64,000 nt of DNA from Pseudofabraea citricarpa (lineage: Eukaryota > Ascomycota > Leotiomycetes > Helotiales > Dermateaceae). Numbering within the stretch: the first letter of the stretch is position 1; each line of letters begins with the position of its first letter. Shown here in pieces: positions 9,630-21,364 of this stretch. The DNA lies in NCBI GenBank assembly GCA_029641185.1, contig JAPWGK010000017.1, positions 496,001 through 560,000 on the forward strand, given 5' to 3'. Made by a program: the position numbers and the translations under genes. The notes under the pieces were generated by a model. The model saw only the letters and a list, made by a program, of their open reading frames with translations, was not told where the DNA came from and did not search any database.

Positions 9630-12600
9630 CTATTTCTTTGGCGCGTATTCTAGCACAACACTCTTGGGCTCCACATAGATTCCTAACGGTTTATACACAA
9701 TATCTTTGTATCCCATCGCAGTCGTGCCACCAATTTCCAAGCCTTTGGGAGTATCACTCCATCTTGGCGAACAGGTGATGCCGAGAACCGTTACCATGAC
9801 TCCGTATCTGTACTCTGGAACTCCGAGAGCTTTACCACTTTGAGTGTCCAATACAGCAATGAGATCTGGAACCATGGCTACAAACTCTTCTTGTCCGTCA
9901 TCGGTTATGTGTTTTGCATAGATGTTCTCGTTCTTGAACGGGATTTTGAGAACACCTCCCACAGCCACTGTCTTTCTTGTACCAGAGCCTTCTTGGTCCT
10001 CATCTGCGATCTGTTGGATCGTGATTTCACCATAAGAATGGCCTTTCCAAAGACGTCTTTCTACACCAATGATCTTGCCTCGGAAAAGCACTTTTGCTGT
10101 TTCAGGACCACCGACTTCTTCAATGATCTGCTCTGCAATTGTACTACTGGTATTGTGCGCTTTCGCCTTCGCAATGCAGCGCCCTATTCTCCATGCTAGC
10201 GACATTGTGTTGAGAACAGAATACTTTACAACCTTCTCCTTGGTGGTTGGCTTTGCAGCCATTCCAACCCGCGAGCCCATCTCAGAGCAAGAAGCCCTGA
10301 GAGCACGGTCTACAATTTCATCGTTTGTTGTTTTGGTCATTAGTATCGATTTTCCGTCTCCTGATGCAATGGCACAAGGCACTAATTGATCTGATTCATA
10401 CACACAAAGCGTAATCTGCCAATAAGTGGGATACGCTCGGCCCATCCAGTCTGCATCAACCGTTGGACGATTGAAATATTTTGTCGAACCCACTAGCAGT
10501 GGCTGGAGACCATTTGCTCCACCGATCTCAAGACTCATGACTGCGTCAAAAGAATCATGGCGAAGATATTCCATGAGCTCTTCCATCGCTTCAACCGTCT
10601 CGTTCGCTGAGAGTCTTTCATTGCTGACAGCGGGTGAACCCATATGTCCACCCCAGTAAATAACATCCGTGTCTTTCAGAGCACTTGAGTCTACAATACG
10701 CATTGTATAACCAGCTCTGATCTGGTCCCGAAGTTTAATGTATTCTGAAAAGGGACTTCCGCCACCAGCACAGCCTAGGACGTAACATCCATCTGCCATC
10801 CACTCTACATCAACCTCAGACACAATCCATTCTGGATGTCCAGATTCCGAGTTGAGTACAACATTAGGCTTATACGTATCAACATCGATGATTGGACGGA
10901 GATCTTCGACTCGTGTCGCAGCTACTTTCGCAGTCTCTTCGGAGTAGACTTCTTCGTCTTCAACTTCGAATTGGTTTTCTGAAGCTGGTGGAGAGACATT
11001 GCTTGGCGAAAATTCCCCTACTGCTCGAGCAATAACGCGAACTTGATTTGCAACATACTGCAGGGGAATGGCATCAACCTCAGCCAGAGTGATCGTTTCA
11101 GGCTTTGCACCGGCTGCAATAGCACGCTCCACTGCCATTTGCTTTGCCTTTTCAACAATTTGAGGTATACTTTGCTCTGCAGTACTCTGAATAATATCCA
11201 CGGTACCGCCAATTTTTGAAATTGCGGCACCTACTGCGTTAGCAACGGAATGAAAAGGGGGAAGAATTACTTCAGAAACACCAGCTATGTCTTTAGGGAC
11301 AATAACCGACCCTCCTCCCACGAGAAGCACAGGGAGTGGCTCTGGCGAAGTTTTCATTTGATCAACCACCTTCTCCATTAGTAACTTCATCTTTTTCTGG
11401 GCTTCGGTAACAGTGAATAAAGGAATATCTTTTACTAAATTCGCATCGCCAATATTTTCGCCAGCAGCCACAGCAATATCCGTAGAAGTGAGAACACTTC
11501 CTCCGAAGACTTTTGCTTTGGTGGTTAAATAATGACCGACAGAGTCAGGGCCAACAGTCACATCATCGCCATTAACTCGAACGATGGAGCCACCACCTAA
11601 ACCAATTGATTCGACATGAGGCATCGAGAAGTTAATTTTCACTCCAGCGACTTCAACATATGCTGAGGCTTGGCGTGGAAAGCCTGAAGGCAGGAGAACT
11701 CCTACATCCTTGTGATCTGTCAGTCTATAGAATGGATTAAAGCTGATGAGAGTCTTACAGTTGTGGTGCCTCCAACATCTACAACAATAGTAGACGTTTT
11801 CTTGCCATCTTGAGAAAAGCCCGAGAGACCGAGATATGCCGCACCACGCATGGAATTGGTTGGGCCAGAAGAGAATGTCCTAATTGGCAGAGAGGCAGCA
11901 GATGGAGCATCAATCAATGTCCCATCATTTTGAGTCAAGTAGAGAGCGCAATGAAGATCCAATCGCTTCATGGCAGCCCGGAATCCTTTGATTGTACGCC
12001 TAGCAAACTTGAGAATGGATGCATTCAAGATGGATGCATTCTCTCGCTCTAGAAAGCCAATGTTGGATACCTCAGATGAACAAACAATGTCGACGTCTGG
12101 AAGTTCACGTTGTATAATTCTCCGTACGTGATCTTCTTGCTTGAAGTGCTCGTCGATTGGAGCAAATACACCGGATATCACAACAGCATCAATCCCAAGT
12201 TTTTTAATCTCAGCGCACTGCTGTACGACCTCTTCTTCGACAACAGGGGCTTCTTCTGCTCCGTCGATGTGTAGACCTAGTTATATATCAGCGCCGTAAA
12301 CCAACGATAGTGATCATTTGCACCCACCTCCAGAGACAAAGCAGTAATATCCATTCATGATTGCTTTCAGAGCCGGTGGAAAATCAGAAAATGGTGGGAT
12401 TTCTTTCGTGAAACTCTTCGATAACCGCATAATTGCAACCTTGGATAAGCGGCGAGCATCATTTTCAACGATAGCATTGACAAAGTGGGTAGTCCCAATC
12501 GTCAAGCATGCAATTCTACTTCTGTCAATCTTCGACTGCTCAAGAACACTTTTTACAGCGGTCTCGATACCATCCGTGACATTAGGACTTGTAGTCGGGG

Positions 12601-12780
12601 TCTTGTGAAAGGCCAGCACGCCCTTGTCTGGAGTGTTTACTGCTCCAGGGTCCAGAACCACCGCATCTCTAATATCGTGTTATTTTAACTGCTACACCCC
12701 GTATAAGGTCGATTTGCTTACGTATTTGTTCCACCCACATCGACACCGATTCGAAGAGTCTTCTGGAGTACAATAGTCAT
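9630..12780 (-). CDS. Hydantoinase/oxoprolinase fused to a DUF917 (S-methyl-thiohydantoin desulfurase-like) domain
   Basis: Four exons, complement(join(9630..11708, 11759..12276, 12328..12668, 12722..12780)), give 998 aa. The N-terminal hydantoinase/oxoprolinase module has the ASKHA phosphate loop GVDVGGTNTDAV, the segment TIGTTHFVNAIVE, and a second loop VVDVGGTTTDVG formed exactly across the third intron. HyuA-type sequence (ESIGLGGGSIVRV) follows to about residue 550. The C-terminal ~400 aa are a DUF917 domain (Pfam now calls it S-Me-THD), with LGCAGGGSPF, SLEIGGANGLQPL and TVDADWMGRAYP. The family context suggests ATP-dependent opening of a hydantoin or thiohydantoin ring in the cytosol. 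Such fusions are known in fungi, but the physiological substrate is not. The short first exon (59 nt) carries the start. Confidence 0.85.
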
Positions 12781-13555
12781 GATGAGGGAGAGGAAGTTTC
12801 ACTTGAACGGGAAACCTTTGTGTGGGCGAGATAGATATCCCTTTGTATCTCTACACACATACTTTTCTGATAGCCCAAATAAGACTCCATGGCTGGTAGT
12901 ATAAGAAGCGGGCCAATTGGTTGGTTCATGTCAAAAGCAATAAGTGGGATGGTTGGAATGTTGTTGGCCGATCTGTTATCAGTGATGGATGGCAGTGCAG
13001 CAGTTATCCTTTCGAGTCGCCGGAGCCGAAGCCGAAGGATGGACGGCGGCGGGTAGTCACGTGCAAGGCTATTCCCAAAAAGATCACATCCCTCACATCC
13101 TTGGATTCGTCCTCCGACCCCTGAGCAACTCCAAGCACATCATGCAGTCATCTCCGGAGACGGGCACGCCTGTGTGTCAACACGTGCGCGAATGCTGGCA
13201 AGCTATGGATGGAACTTGATCTCAGTACGAAGCCAACCAATATCTGCGAAATTGCGCCTTTCCCACAGGAACGAATTCCTCCATTCACAATACCCATTAT
13301 CTCGATGCTGCCCTCCTTCGATCGCCGGAAGGAGAAGTAGATTGGGTTTAAGGTGCCCTCAACTATGGCTATCATTGGGTACCAGCGATCAGGTTTTACT
13401 CTGCTTAGCCAGGTACACGCACGTGGGGAAAGGATGCCGATAATATAAGAGTTCGCAACAGCCTTGATCGAGTTCTGCATCTTTCGGCTTCGTCGCTACT
13501 GATCTCGTCCCTCCCAGCCGTGCTTCTTATACATATTGTATATTAATTTTTAATC
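12781..13555. promoter_or_regulatory. Divergent promoter region, hydantoinase fusion (-) / secreted phosphatase-fold gene (+)
   Basis: 775 nt separate two divergent start codons. The minus-strand frame at 13148-13480 lacks any recognisable domain and I do not call it. CACGTG-like cores occur at 13058 and 13180. No motif can be tied to a named factor. Confidence 0.4.
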
Positions 13556-15010
13556 ATGTCCAAGTCTTTAATGCTCTTGGGTGCTAGTGCACTATCCCTT
13601 ATTTCAGCTGTGAACGCTGCTTCATACATCGAATACAGCACCGTTACTGGGTACTTCTTACAGGATGATGCTGCTACAGACGCAAGCACTTTTGATTATG
13701 TAGGTCTATGCCATTGCTAATTTTTCCCGGGGCTTATAATTGATAGACGGCGACAAATTTTGGTTTGATCAACAGAACTTACGATTCTGATGCTACGTTC
13801 GATCCTTCAGGGACCAAGTCGCAGTGGGAGAGGTTTGAAAATCAGGTGGAGGTTCTCAATAGCGGAAGCGGTTCCGAGGTTCAATACAAGGTTCTCTACA
13901 TTGGCCGACACGGAGAGGGATACCACAATGCTGCTGTTAGTGGCCCTACAAAATTATTCTGCATCTGACCAAAACTTACCCACACTAGGAAACATACTAT
14001 GGGACCCCAGCTTGGAATGTGAGTATACTTCCATTTACCTTGTTGGGAGAAATGCTAATATCAAATAGTGTTACTGGTCTGAGCTTGATGGAAATGGAAC
14101 AAGCATCTGGGCAGATGCAAAGGTCACACCAAATGGAGCCGCACAAGCTCAAATAGCCAACCAGTTTTGGGCTTCACAAATCACGAACCACAAACAGTCT
14201 CTGCCAGAAAACTATTATACAAGTCCGTTGACTCGTTGTCTCCAGACAGCCAACATCACTTTTTATGGCCTTGCCGACGCCGTTCCAACCATAAAGGAGT
14301 TCTTCAGAGAGGGTATATCTATGCATACCTGCGACCGCCGTAGCAGTAAAACATATATTCAACAGAATTTTCCAGGATATAAGTTTGAGGCAGGCTTTTC
14401 AGAGGACGATGAATTGTGGAGAGGAATTGAGGCGGAGACTTCCGCTGCCCAAGACATTCGATCAAAAACAGTTCTTGACGATGTCTTTTCCTCCGATGGC
14501 AAGACTTTCTTGAGTATCACAACCCACTCAGGCGAGACAAGTAGCATTTTGAGAGTGGTGGGCCATCGCACATTCAGGCTGAGCACTGGAGCCGTCATTC
14601 CTGTGCTTGTCAAGGCAGAAACAATTGAAGGATCAGCAGCATCATCTTCGATCACCTCATGGGTCGCAGAGGCAACATGTACAGTTCCCCCGATAACTAG
14701 TCTCGCAACAGGTGGCTGCGTTTGCCCATCTACAACATCATCCACTTCACCTGCTACCATCACTGCGTCAATAACTTCCACCAGTAGCCAATCTTCTCCA
14801 ACAGGGTTCAACACCACAACAGTACTGTACCCTAACTCTACGGCCATCCAGATTTCAACCTCGAACATCAGCAGTTACCCCGAGACAACACCAATAAGTC
14901 TTCCCGCTTCAACAGGTCTAAACACCACCTTTGTTTACCCGAACTCTACCTCTACTGCTACATGGATCACCAGTACTGTCTCCGTAGATGATGAAAACCA
15001 GTGTAGTTAG
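13556..15010 (+). CDS. Secreted histidine-phosphatase-superfamily (phosphoglycerate mutase-like) protein with Ser/Thr-rich tail
   Basis: Four exons, join(13556..13699, 13747..13935, 13989..14018, 14069..15010), give 434 aa; exon 3 is only 30 nt. The N-terminus MSKSLMLLGASALSLISAVNA is a clear signal peptide. The RHGEGYHN motif, whose phosphoacceptor His is near residue 103, marks the histidine phosphatase/PGM fold. The downstream TSPLTRCLQTA supplies the expected second Arg, and TTHSGETSS with a later GHR gives the second catalytic His region. After about residue 310 the protein is a Ser/Thr/Pro-rich, N-glycosylation-site-rich tail, as in wall-associated or GPI-like secreted proteins, though no strong C-terminal hydrophobic anchor is seen. 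The substrate (phosphoester or phosphosugar) is unknown. Confidence 0.85.
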
Positions 15011-17093
15011 ATTGTAGGCAGTATTGTTTGCCATACAAGATACTATCAAACCCACTCACTACCTTAGTGGAGTCCGGGATTGATGTAGAAACCCTGGCTC
15101 CGTAAGCTTTCCTAACAGCTTGCCTTCCAGAGGCTCTGCGAGAGCATGGATTGCTAAATAAAATGCCATTATTCTTTTCTGAATAATTATCTGTGGTTTA
15201 ATCGTGTTAAGGATTTGCGGAACATTTTATTTTTCATGTGCTTCTTCAATGCTTTCTTTTTAACAACCTTCTCCCACGAATATGACTGAGCCTTTGAACA
15301 ACTTTTAATCGGCTTTATTTCACTCTATTTCTTTTACCTGGTAGTTCGCTTATTCTCCTAACTGTTTCAATGCTAAAAGTATACCTAAGAAGGATTACTG
15401 GTAAGATGAAGTTTGGAAAAGGGAAGGGAGAATCGTCGGCTTAATGAACTACGGATCTTATCGTGGCGGATTATAGCATATGTAAGCGAGTAGAAGATTC
15501 ACTCATGCTCGCTGCCCAGGTATGTGAGAGCAAGTTTTAGTTCTAAATAAATTAAGTTTACTAAGTTTGTATATTTGATACAGCAATGTGATGCGCGCCT
15601 CGAAGGGTCTATGACTGCAGCAGAGATAGCGGGTTTAGCGGAGAATCTTCGGCGTTCCAGCACATCATTTGCGTTGCGGTATAACGAACAACGCAGCGCT
15701 TTAGGAGCAGAAGCGAGGAACCAAAGGACGTCCTATTGTTTTGAGTAGGTATGCTTCAGCTTGATTTTGTTATCTGTATGTACCACTCATAATTATGGGC
15801 CTCTTTTTAACACAAAATAGTATGGAAATTTTGTGAGATAATTTTGTCGCGTCGTTAAATTAGTTACTCTCCGCCCTTATCAATCCTCCTTGGTATCTAG
15901 CCCTTCGCCAACAACTGATACATTACAGGATGAAACGACCACAAACATCGCCGGGAAACAGGGAAGAAGAAAAAACAGAAAAAAATATTGATTGGGAAGT
16001 AAGGCATTGAACCCGCTTACCAAGCCGTCTCTCAAGGGTACTGGAAGTGCTTAACCAAACTCATACTTAATGGGTGGTAACCGATGGGCATGTCAGGTTG
16101 CGATGTTTCTCAACTCTCTATCGCCGTAGATACTATATAAGTTTTCTTCGAGCAGCGCTGGTATCTCCAGGCCAGCTTGGGTCAGCACTCCGAAGCCACA
16201 GCCGATGCATGTACCGTGTGCCGTTCAGAAAGCCCATAGTAAGATTAGAGTCATAGATAATAGTGCAAGCCTCTGGGCCTACTGCGTCCGTGATAACGTT
16301 TCGTAAGTGAAAGAGCGCCAGGTTGTTAGAGATTTCGACATTGCCTGCCTCGAGCTTAATGACAACCTGGCGCTTGATGGCCCTGAATGGTGGCAATGGG
16401 TTTAGCCTGCTTCTCCGTCGCGTCATGACAGTAATACCCGGGCGACAAGGTAAGAAAGTGGTTCTTGTCAGCGGGCGGCGAAAGAAGCAGGACCCGGGAC
16501 CGTGCTCTTTGTAATTGAAGAATCGCAATCGGTTGATCAGATATATTCTTTTGTGAGATAGTCTCTTGGACTTTTAGAAAAAGAATTTCAACTTGTGAGA
16601 AATTATCTTCGTCATCAATTAATACTGTGTGCAAGGCGAAGTTCACGGAGTAGAATTGGATATAACTCCTCTGGCACTAAGTGAGTCGGCTAATGATTAC
16701 CACGCCCGACAATACCTACCCAATCGGTACAGAGGACGACGCCCTGCTACACCCTGGTAATGTGATTCGCGTCGATTGTGAATTCGCGATGAAACTACTG
16801 TAAAATCGAATGATATATAGGCCATGGGCTCATTTCTGGAGTAGAAGTGGGCCCTGTTTCAGAGACATGTCGTCTAACCCAGAAACAAAGTTCGCGGGAA
16901 ATCGGCTGATTTTAAGCCAAAACCACACCACCGGATACTTCATATAAAACGGTAGACATATCATTTCTTGTCCCCGGTGGGCATTTTCCTTCTTTCACAA
17001 TAGCCTAATCTTTTAATTTTAACGCACATAGCTAAACTGCAGGACAGCTTCTACTTCTTACCTCGCCCTCTAAACATTATCATATTTCTAACC
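15011..17093. other. Gene-poor 2-kb region
   Basis: Only weak signals are present. A possible two-exon 59-aa ORF sits at 15505-15748 (separate entry). Overlapping minus-strand frames at 16133-16646 lack a recognisable domain. The minus-strand stretch near 15990-16060 has tRNA-like sub-motifs but does not fold as a tRNA. A TATAAAA at 16943-16949 precedes the small ORF at 17094. Confidence 0.5.
15505..15748 (+). CDS. Possible small two-exon ORF, unknown function
   Basis: join(15505..15519, 15584..15748) gives 59 aa starting MLAAQ-QCDARLEGSMTAAE. The intron has a GTATGT donor, a TTTACTAAG branch-like sequence and an ATACAG acceptor. The exon 2 peptide is charged and coding-like, but the first exon has only five codons and no homology is recognised. 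It may be the tail of a decayed longer gene. Confidence 0.25.
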
Positions 17094-17312
17094 ATGCCTG
17101 CTCTCGATCCGCGAATCGCCCAGGGGATAGGCGAGGTTAGCGTTATATTACAACGAAACCTCGCGCCGACTCACGAAATAATAGAGGCATTTCTCGTAGG
17201 TATGTTATCTCGTCCTAATTGGTCTTTGATTCCTGGCATTTACCAAGAAATAGTCTTCGTGTCCATATTCGGCGTTGGAGGATTTATTTGGTGGTGTCTT
17301 AGACAGAAGTAG
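17094..17312 (+). CDS. Possible 56-aa single-pass membrane protein, unknown function
   Basis: join(17094..17199, 17248..17312). The 48-nt intron has a GTATGT donor, a CTAAT branch site and a CCAAG acceptor. Splicing changes the internal sequence but keeps the same stop. The spliced peptide begins MPALDPRIAQGIGEVSVILQ and ends with a hydrophobic segment (EIVFVSIFGVGGFIWWC) and basic LRQK. A TATAAAA lies 145 nt upstream. The clean intron is the main support. I do not recognise the family. Confidence 0.35.
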   Translation: MPALDPRIAQGIGEVSVILQRNLAPTHEIIEAFLVGMLSRPNWSLIPGIYQEIVFVSIFGVGGFIWWCLRQK

Positions 17313-18980
17313 TCAGTCGAGGCGACCGGGAAAGGCTGATTCAACGAAGCGAACACACATCGAACACACGGGACATAGAGAAAGCGACGGTTCTCGCTGG
17401 CTGGTACAGGGATAACATTCTGTTGGAGTGCTAGGCATGCTTACGGATATAGAGCAGACAAAATTCGTCTCCTTTCCTAGTGCCAAGTTGCCCACGTATG
17501 CAATTCATGGGGTTAGACACGGGGCTTATATCAGGACTCCTCTATTAGTGCATCTCAACCGCAACGAAGATTTTATTTACCTTGACTATATGAATCTCTA
17601 TTCTCCTTGAACAGACGGAATCTTGTACGAATCATCACTTGGTGTGACTTCGGATCTACATGATCCTCACCATGCTCCTTAGCACGTTACTTGTCCAGTA
17701 AGATGTTTGTCAAATAATTATGGCTTCCAATACATTCAGGATGAATTATCATGGTTTCTTTCTTGATAGGCAGGACTGATGTATTTTTATTAAAAAATGA
17801 GTATAAATCGTTCACTCCTACCTTTTTGTGAACAGTCGCTACTACTAGTCATGTGAATTGAACTTCAGGTAATGTCGAAGTCAAAGCTAATCCTTAGGTA
17901 GAGCTTAAGTTTTAGTGGTGGTTAATCTACAAAAGCGACTATCTCACTCCACACTTTCTTGCTTCACAACATACATCCTGTGCAGCGAGCTATTCAAATA
18001 TCTTCATTCATGTAATAATTAGTGTGCTTTTATGTTGACAGTCCCTTTCTTAACAATAAACAATCTTACGATAAATTAAGATTAACTTTTGTACTAATTC
18101 TAACTACTTCGATAGCCTATATCATTAGGGTCTACCGTCTCCAGAGCCACTAGCTGTGTGCCTGTAGCTCTAGTCACCAAAACAGTTTTTTCATTAGAGG
18201 TATAAGTCAAGATTATTGTGCCTACAGCACTATGTCTGAACGGAACAGCACCGCCATCAAGCCGATTAGTTCTTGAATTCTATTCTCCAGCACCTCAACT
18301 ACATCTTTATTGGTAAAGGACATTAAAGAGTCGGTGTCAACAGCGTCTTCTGATAGTTCATATTAATTAAGCGAACAAATTTGGTTCAGGTTTTGCTGAA
18401 TTCTTGGCATTTGCAGCTGCTGTCTCTTTGCATAAAAATCGAACCAATCTTATTTACGAATATTTGGAATTTAATTTATATACATAATTCGACAATTTTA
18501 CACAAAACATCAATTCATCTTTCATATTCATCAGAAATAAGCGAAACATCCCAGATAAAAGCTTGCAGTATGGGAAAGTATGTTTTTCAAGCTTTATTTT
18601 CGTTGAGTCTGACTCAAACACATATATTGCTTTATTTAGATCTAACAGAGTGTGATTGTAGTCATTCTAGCTCTCCCTGTTTACTCGTGTAGCGCAGACT
18701 GATTCGTGTCATGCATACTTTGGGTCCTCGGCAAGTTTCTCTTTTTCCGCCACCGATAACGGCAAACAGATGATAGCAGCCGAAATTACTAACAATCACA
18801 CAAAGAGCTAGAGTCGAAAGTTTTCTACTCTGAAGAATCAATAAGCCTGCCTTTCAATAGTACATATATCCAAAAGCTTATGTTAGAAGTTTGACATTTC
18901 AATCAGTGTCCCGAACCGATCAATTCTTACTCGTCAATTATCCTGCCCAATAAGCTTGACATCGGTTTCTTGCGGCAGCA
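17313..18980. other. A/T-rich gene-poor spacer containing a decayed coding remnant
   Basis: Apart from the remnant at 18100-18359 (separate entry), I see no gene. The sequence is noticeably A/T-rich between about 17700 and 18650, and open frames there look accidental. Confidence 0.5.
18100..18359 (-). pseudogene. Frameshifted coding remnant, family not recognised
   Basis: On the minus strand, 18359-18222 reads 45 coding-like codons (…DVVEVLENRIQELIGLMAVL…) to a TAG. The reading then continues in another frame from 18228 to a stop at 18100-18102 (…GTIILTYTSNEKTVLVTRAT…). The switch point is about seven bases wide, as expected for a one- or two-base indel. A TATCAG acceptor-like site precedes the first block, so earlier exons may have existed near 18400-18650, where the sequence is badly A/T-biased. 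A sequencing error is the alternative. Confidence 0.35.
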
Positions 18981-19826
18981 ATGGCAGCTCACACTCAGAA
19001 ATCCTCAAGCATCCAGTTTCAGCTGAAGTACGAGAAATTGAGTTTACGTGTCAACAATGTAGATGTCGAGATTTCAACAGCCTCTCGGGGAGGCGATTTG
19101 GACCCCGTCGTCTTCTTACACGGGTTCGGGTCAACCAAAGAAGATTACATTGATATTGCACTTCATCCCACACTTTACCGGCACGCATTCCTAGCATTTG
19201 ATGCACCCGGTTGTGGGGAGAGCACATGTAGCGACCTCTCTCAAGTCACGATCTCCTTTCTCGTCAGCACCACCCTCGCCATCCTCGATAGATCTGGAAT
19301 TAAAAACTTCCATCTCGTCGGCCACTCTATGGGTGGATTAACAGCCCTCATACTTGCAAACACATATCCAGATAGGGTTCTCAGCTTCATCGACATCAAA
19401 GGGAATCTCGCGCCGGAAGATTGTTTTCTCAGCAGGCAAATCTTCGAGTTTCCTTCCGGGGACGTAAATGTGTTCTTCAACGAATTTATTGAGCGCACGC
19501 GCAGGAGTGTTTCATTTTCGAGCGCCATCTATGCAGCTAGTCTGCGTCATAAAGTGCAGCCAGCTGTCGTGCGCGGCATTTTCGAATCTATGGTTCAATT
19601 GTCTGATCACGGGGATTTGATGACCAAATTCATCGCTTTGCCGTGTCCGAAAATGTTTATGTTTGGCCAGGAGAACAAGTCGCTCTCTTACTTGCCGAAG
19701 TTGGAGGGTAATGAAGTAGAATTAGCGGAGATCATCCATAGTGGACATTTTCCTATGTATTCTAATCCTGTTGAGATGTGGAGGCGCATAGCAGATTTCC
19801 TAGCCCGTGTTGATACAGCTCAATAA
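18981..19826 (+). CDS. Alpha/beta-hydrolase fold protein
   Basis: Intron-free, 281 aa from the ATG at 18981. The fold is well marked. FLHGFGSTKEDY is the oxyanion HG segment, FDAPGCGES follows the next strand, and GHSMGG at residues 114-119 puts the nucleophile at Ser116. IIHSGHFPMYSNP near residue 263 supplies the catalytic His. The acid is probably in the strand ending near MFMFGQENK. No signal peptide is seen, so the enzyme is likely cytosolic. The substrate could be an ester, lactone or C-C bond. Its 3' end lies 98 nt from the convergent 3' end of the aminotransferase gene. Confidence 0.85.
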   Translation: MAAHTQKSSSIQFQLKYEKLSLRVNNVDVEISTASRGGDLDPVVFLHGFGSTKEDYIDIALHPTLYRHAFLAFDAPGCGESTCSDLSQVTISFLVSTTLAILDRSGIKNFHLVGHSMGGLTALILANTYPDRVLSFIDIKGNLAPEDCFLSRQIFEFPSGDVNVFFNEFIERTRRSVSFSSAIYAASLRHKVQPAVVRGIFESMVQLSDHGDLMTKFIALPCPKMFMFGQENKSLSYLPKLEGNEVELAEIIHSGHFPMYSNPVEMWRRIADFLARVDTAQ

Positions 19827-19924
19827 AATGGGAGTTGGAGAAATAGAATACTTGCGTGTCAAAATCTTGAAAAATGATGGTGATATGAAATGAAGCAGTT
19901 AAGTAGCAGACTATCTATATTGGC

Positions 19925-21364
19925 TTATGCCCTGATAACTCTATCAAACGATTCAGCAACATGAATGACATTATCTTCCGTTACTAATTCACAATTAGTT
20001 AAGCAAATAACCGAGCAAGAATTGTACATACATCCTGTGATTGAGATCCTACCAGATGGAAGTAGGTAAATATGGTATTTCTCTTTCAACTCCGCAACCT
20101 GGGCGGCTGTAAGTCCTGACATGGAGAACATGCCAATCTACTGATAATTAGCACAAACTTTCTTCACTAGGAACCACATACCTCAGTGAGCATATGCTCC
20201 CAAGACCCCGGAGTCTGTCTCTTCTGCAATTCCTCAAAAAGCCTCCTCCTCATCCTTTTCATCCTCCCACTCATATGATTCAAATCCTCTTGCCACTGCT
20301 TCAGAAGCTCTTCATCCGACAATACGAGAGCAATTAGCTTTGCTCCAAACCCAGGAGGCGACGTGATTTCAGCTCGCTGCAACTGCACTAGCTTTCCCAA
20401 TACTTTCGCCTTTGCTTCCTCGGACTTAGTCACAACATGTAGGGTTCCGATTCGCTCTCCATAAAGCCCGAAATTCTTTGAGAAGGATTGCGCGACTGCA
20501 AATTCCAGGCTATTACGACTAAGGAAGTGTCGGATGGGCCATGCGTCGTTCGCTAAGTCGCCTGAAGCGAAGCCCTGGCTATAAAGTGTTTCTATGTCAG
20601 TAAACTACAATAATAAGCGTCTTAAAAAGGGGATTGGATCGTGGTTTTACGTACTATGCGAGATCAAAGAAAGGAAATAAGGATTTCTCCTCGCAGAGTT
20701 CAGCAATCTGTCTCCATTGATCCTTTGACAAATCAAGACCCGTGGGATTATGAGCACAGCCATGCAGAATAACAGTATCTCCTGCAACCGCATCGCTTCG
20801 TAGTGTCTCTATCATGCCCTGAAAATCCAGAGATTGTGTGGATTTGGCATAGTATGGGTAGAAGCGACGCTCGATATCCTCGTCGATGTTTCGCCAGATT
20901 TCGGTGTGGTTAATCCAACTCGGGTTGGAGATCCATACGTGCTTGGGATTACAGGTATCGGAGAGGATTCGAGCTCCTAGATGATTAGAGCCTGTGCCAG
21001 AAACTGTTTGGATGGTTGCGACTCGAGAAAGATTGCCGGAGTCGGAACCGAAGACGAGATCGCGAGAGCCTGAGATTAGCTTTGGATGGCCGGAAAGTGG
21101 TAGATGTTCATGATTTTCAGTTGTGTCTGCATTTAGGAGCTTTTTGGCCTGTAGATATTTAGTTAGAATCACATCCATGTTTATCTTTAGTAGAAAATTA
21201 ATTACCTGCTGAACGGAAGGTAAAATCCACGGTTTGCCTTGCTCATCTCGGTAGAAACCAGGACACAGATCAACCTTCTGAGGTGAGTCATCTGCAGCGA
21301 AGTCTGCTATGAGAGAGAAAGCGACATCAGGTTCCGTAACTGGAAGAACATCGAAGAGCGACAT
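19925..21364 (-). CDS. Aspartate-type aminotransferase (class I, PLP-dependent)
   Basis: Four exons, complement(join(19925..20137, 20182..20578, 20655..21148, 21206..21364)), give 420 aa, the usual family size. AspAT landmarks appear in order: VDLCPGFYRDEQGKPW near residue 35; SGTGSNHLGARIL; SNPSWINHTEIW; GCAHNPTGLD; FFDLA-YQGFASGD, formed across intron 2; SQSFSKNFGLYGERIG-type PLP lysine at about K252; and the C-terminal SGRISITG, whose Arg binds the substrate carboxylate. It should interconvert aspartate/2-oxoglutarate or a related amino/keto acid pair. There is no clear mitochondrial presequence. The divergent neighbour is a D-2-hydroxyacid dehydrogenase, so an aromatic or other keto-acid role is possible. 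Confidence 0.9.

Noticed and set aside
13148..13480. 110-codon minus-strand frame in the divergent promoter
   Set aside because: No domain or splice context, and it overlaps a shared promoter region.
15985..16065. Minus-strand tRNA-like stretch with GGTTCAA and a class II variable-arm-like hairpin
   Set aside because: The T stem does not pair and no consistent anticodon stem can be drawn. Only isolated sub-motifs match.
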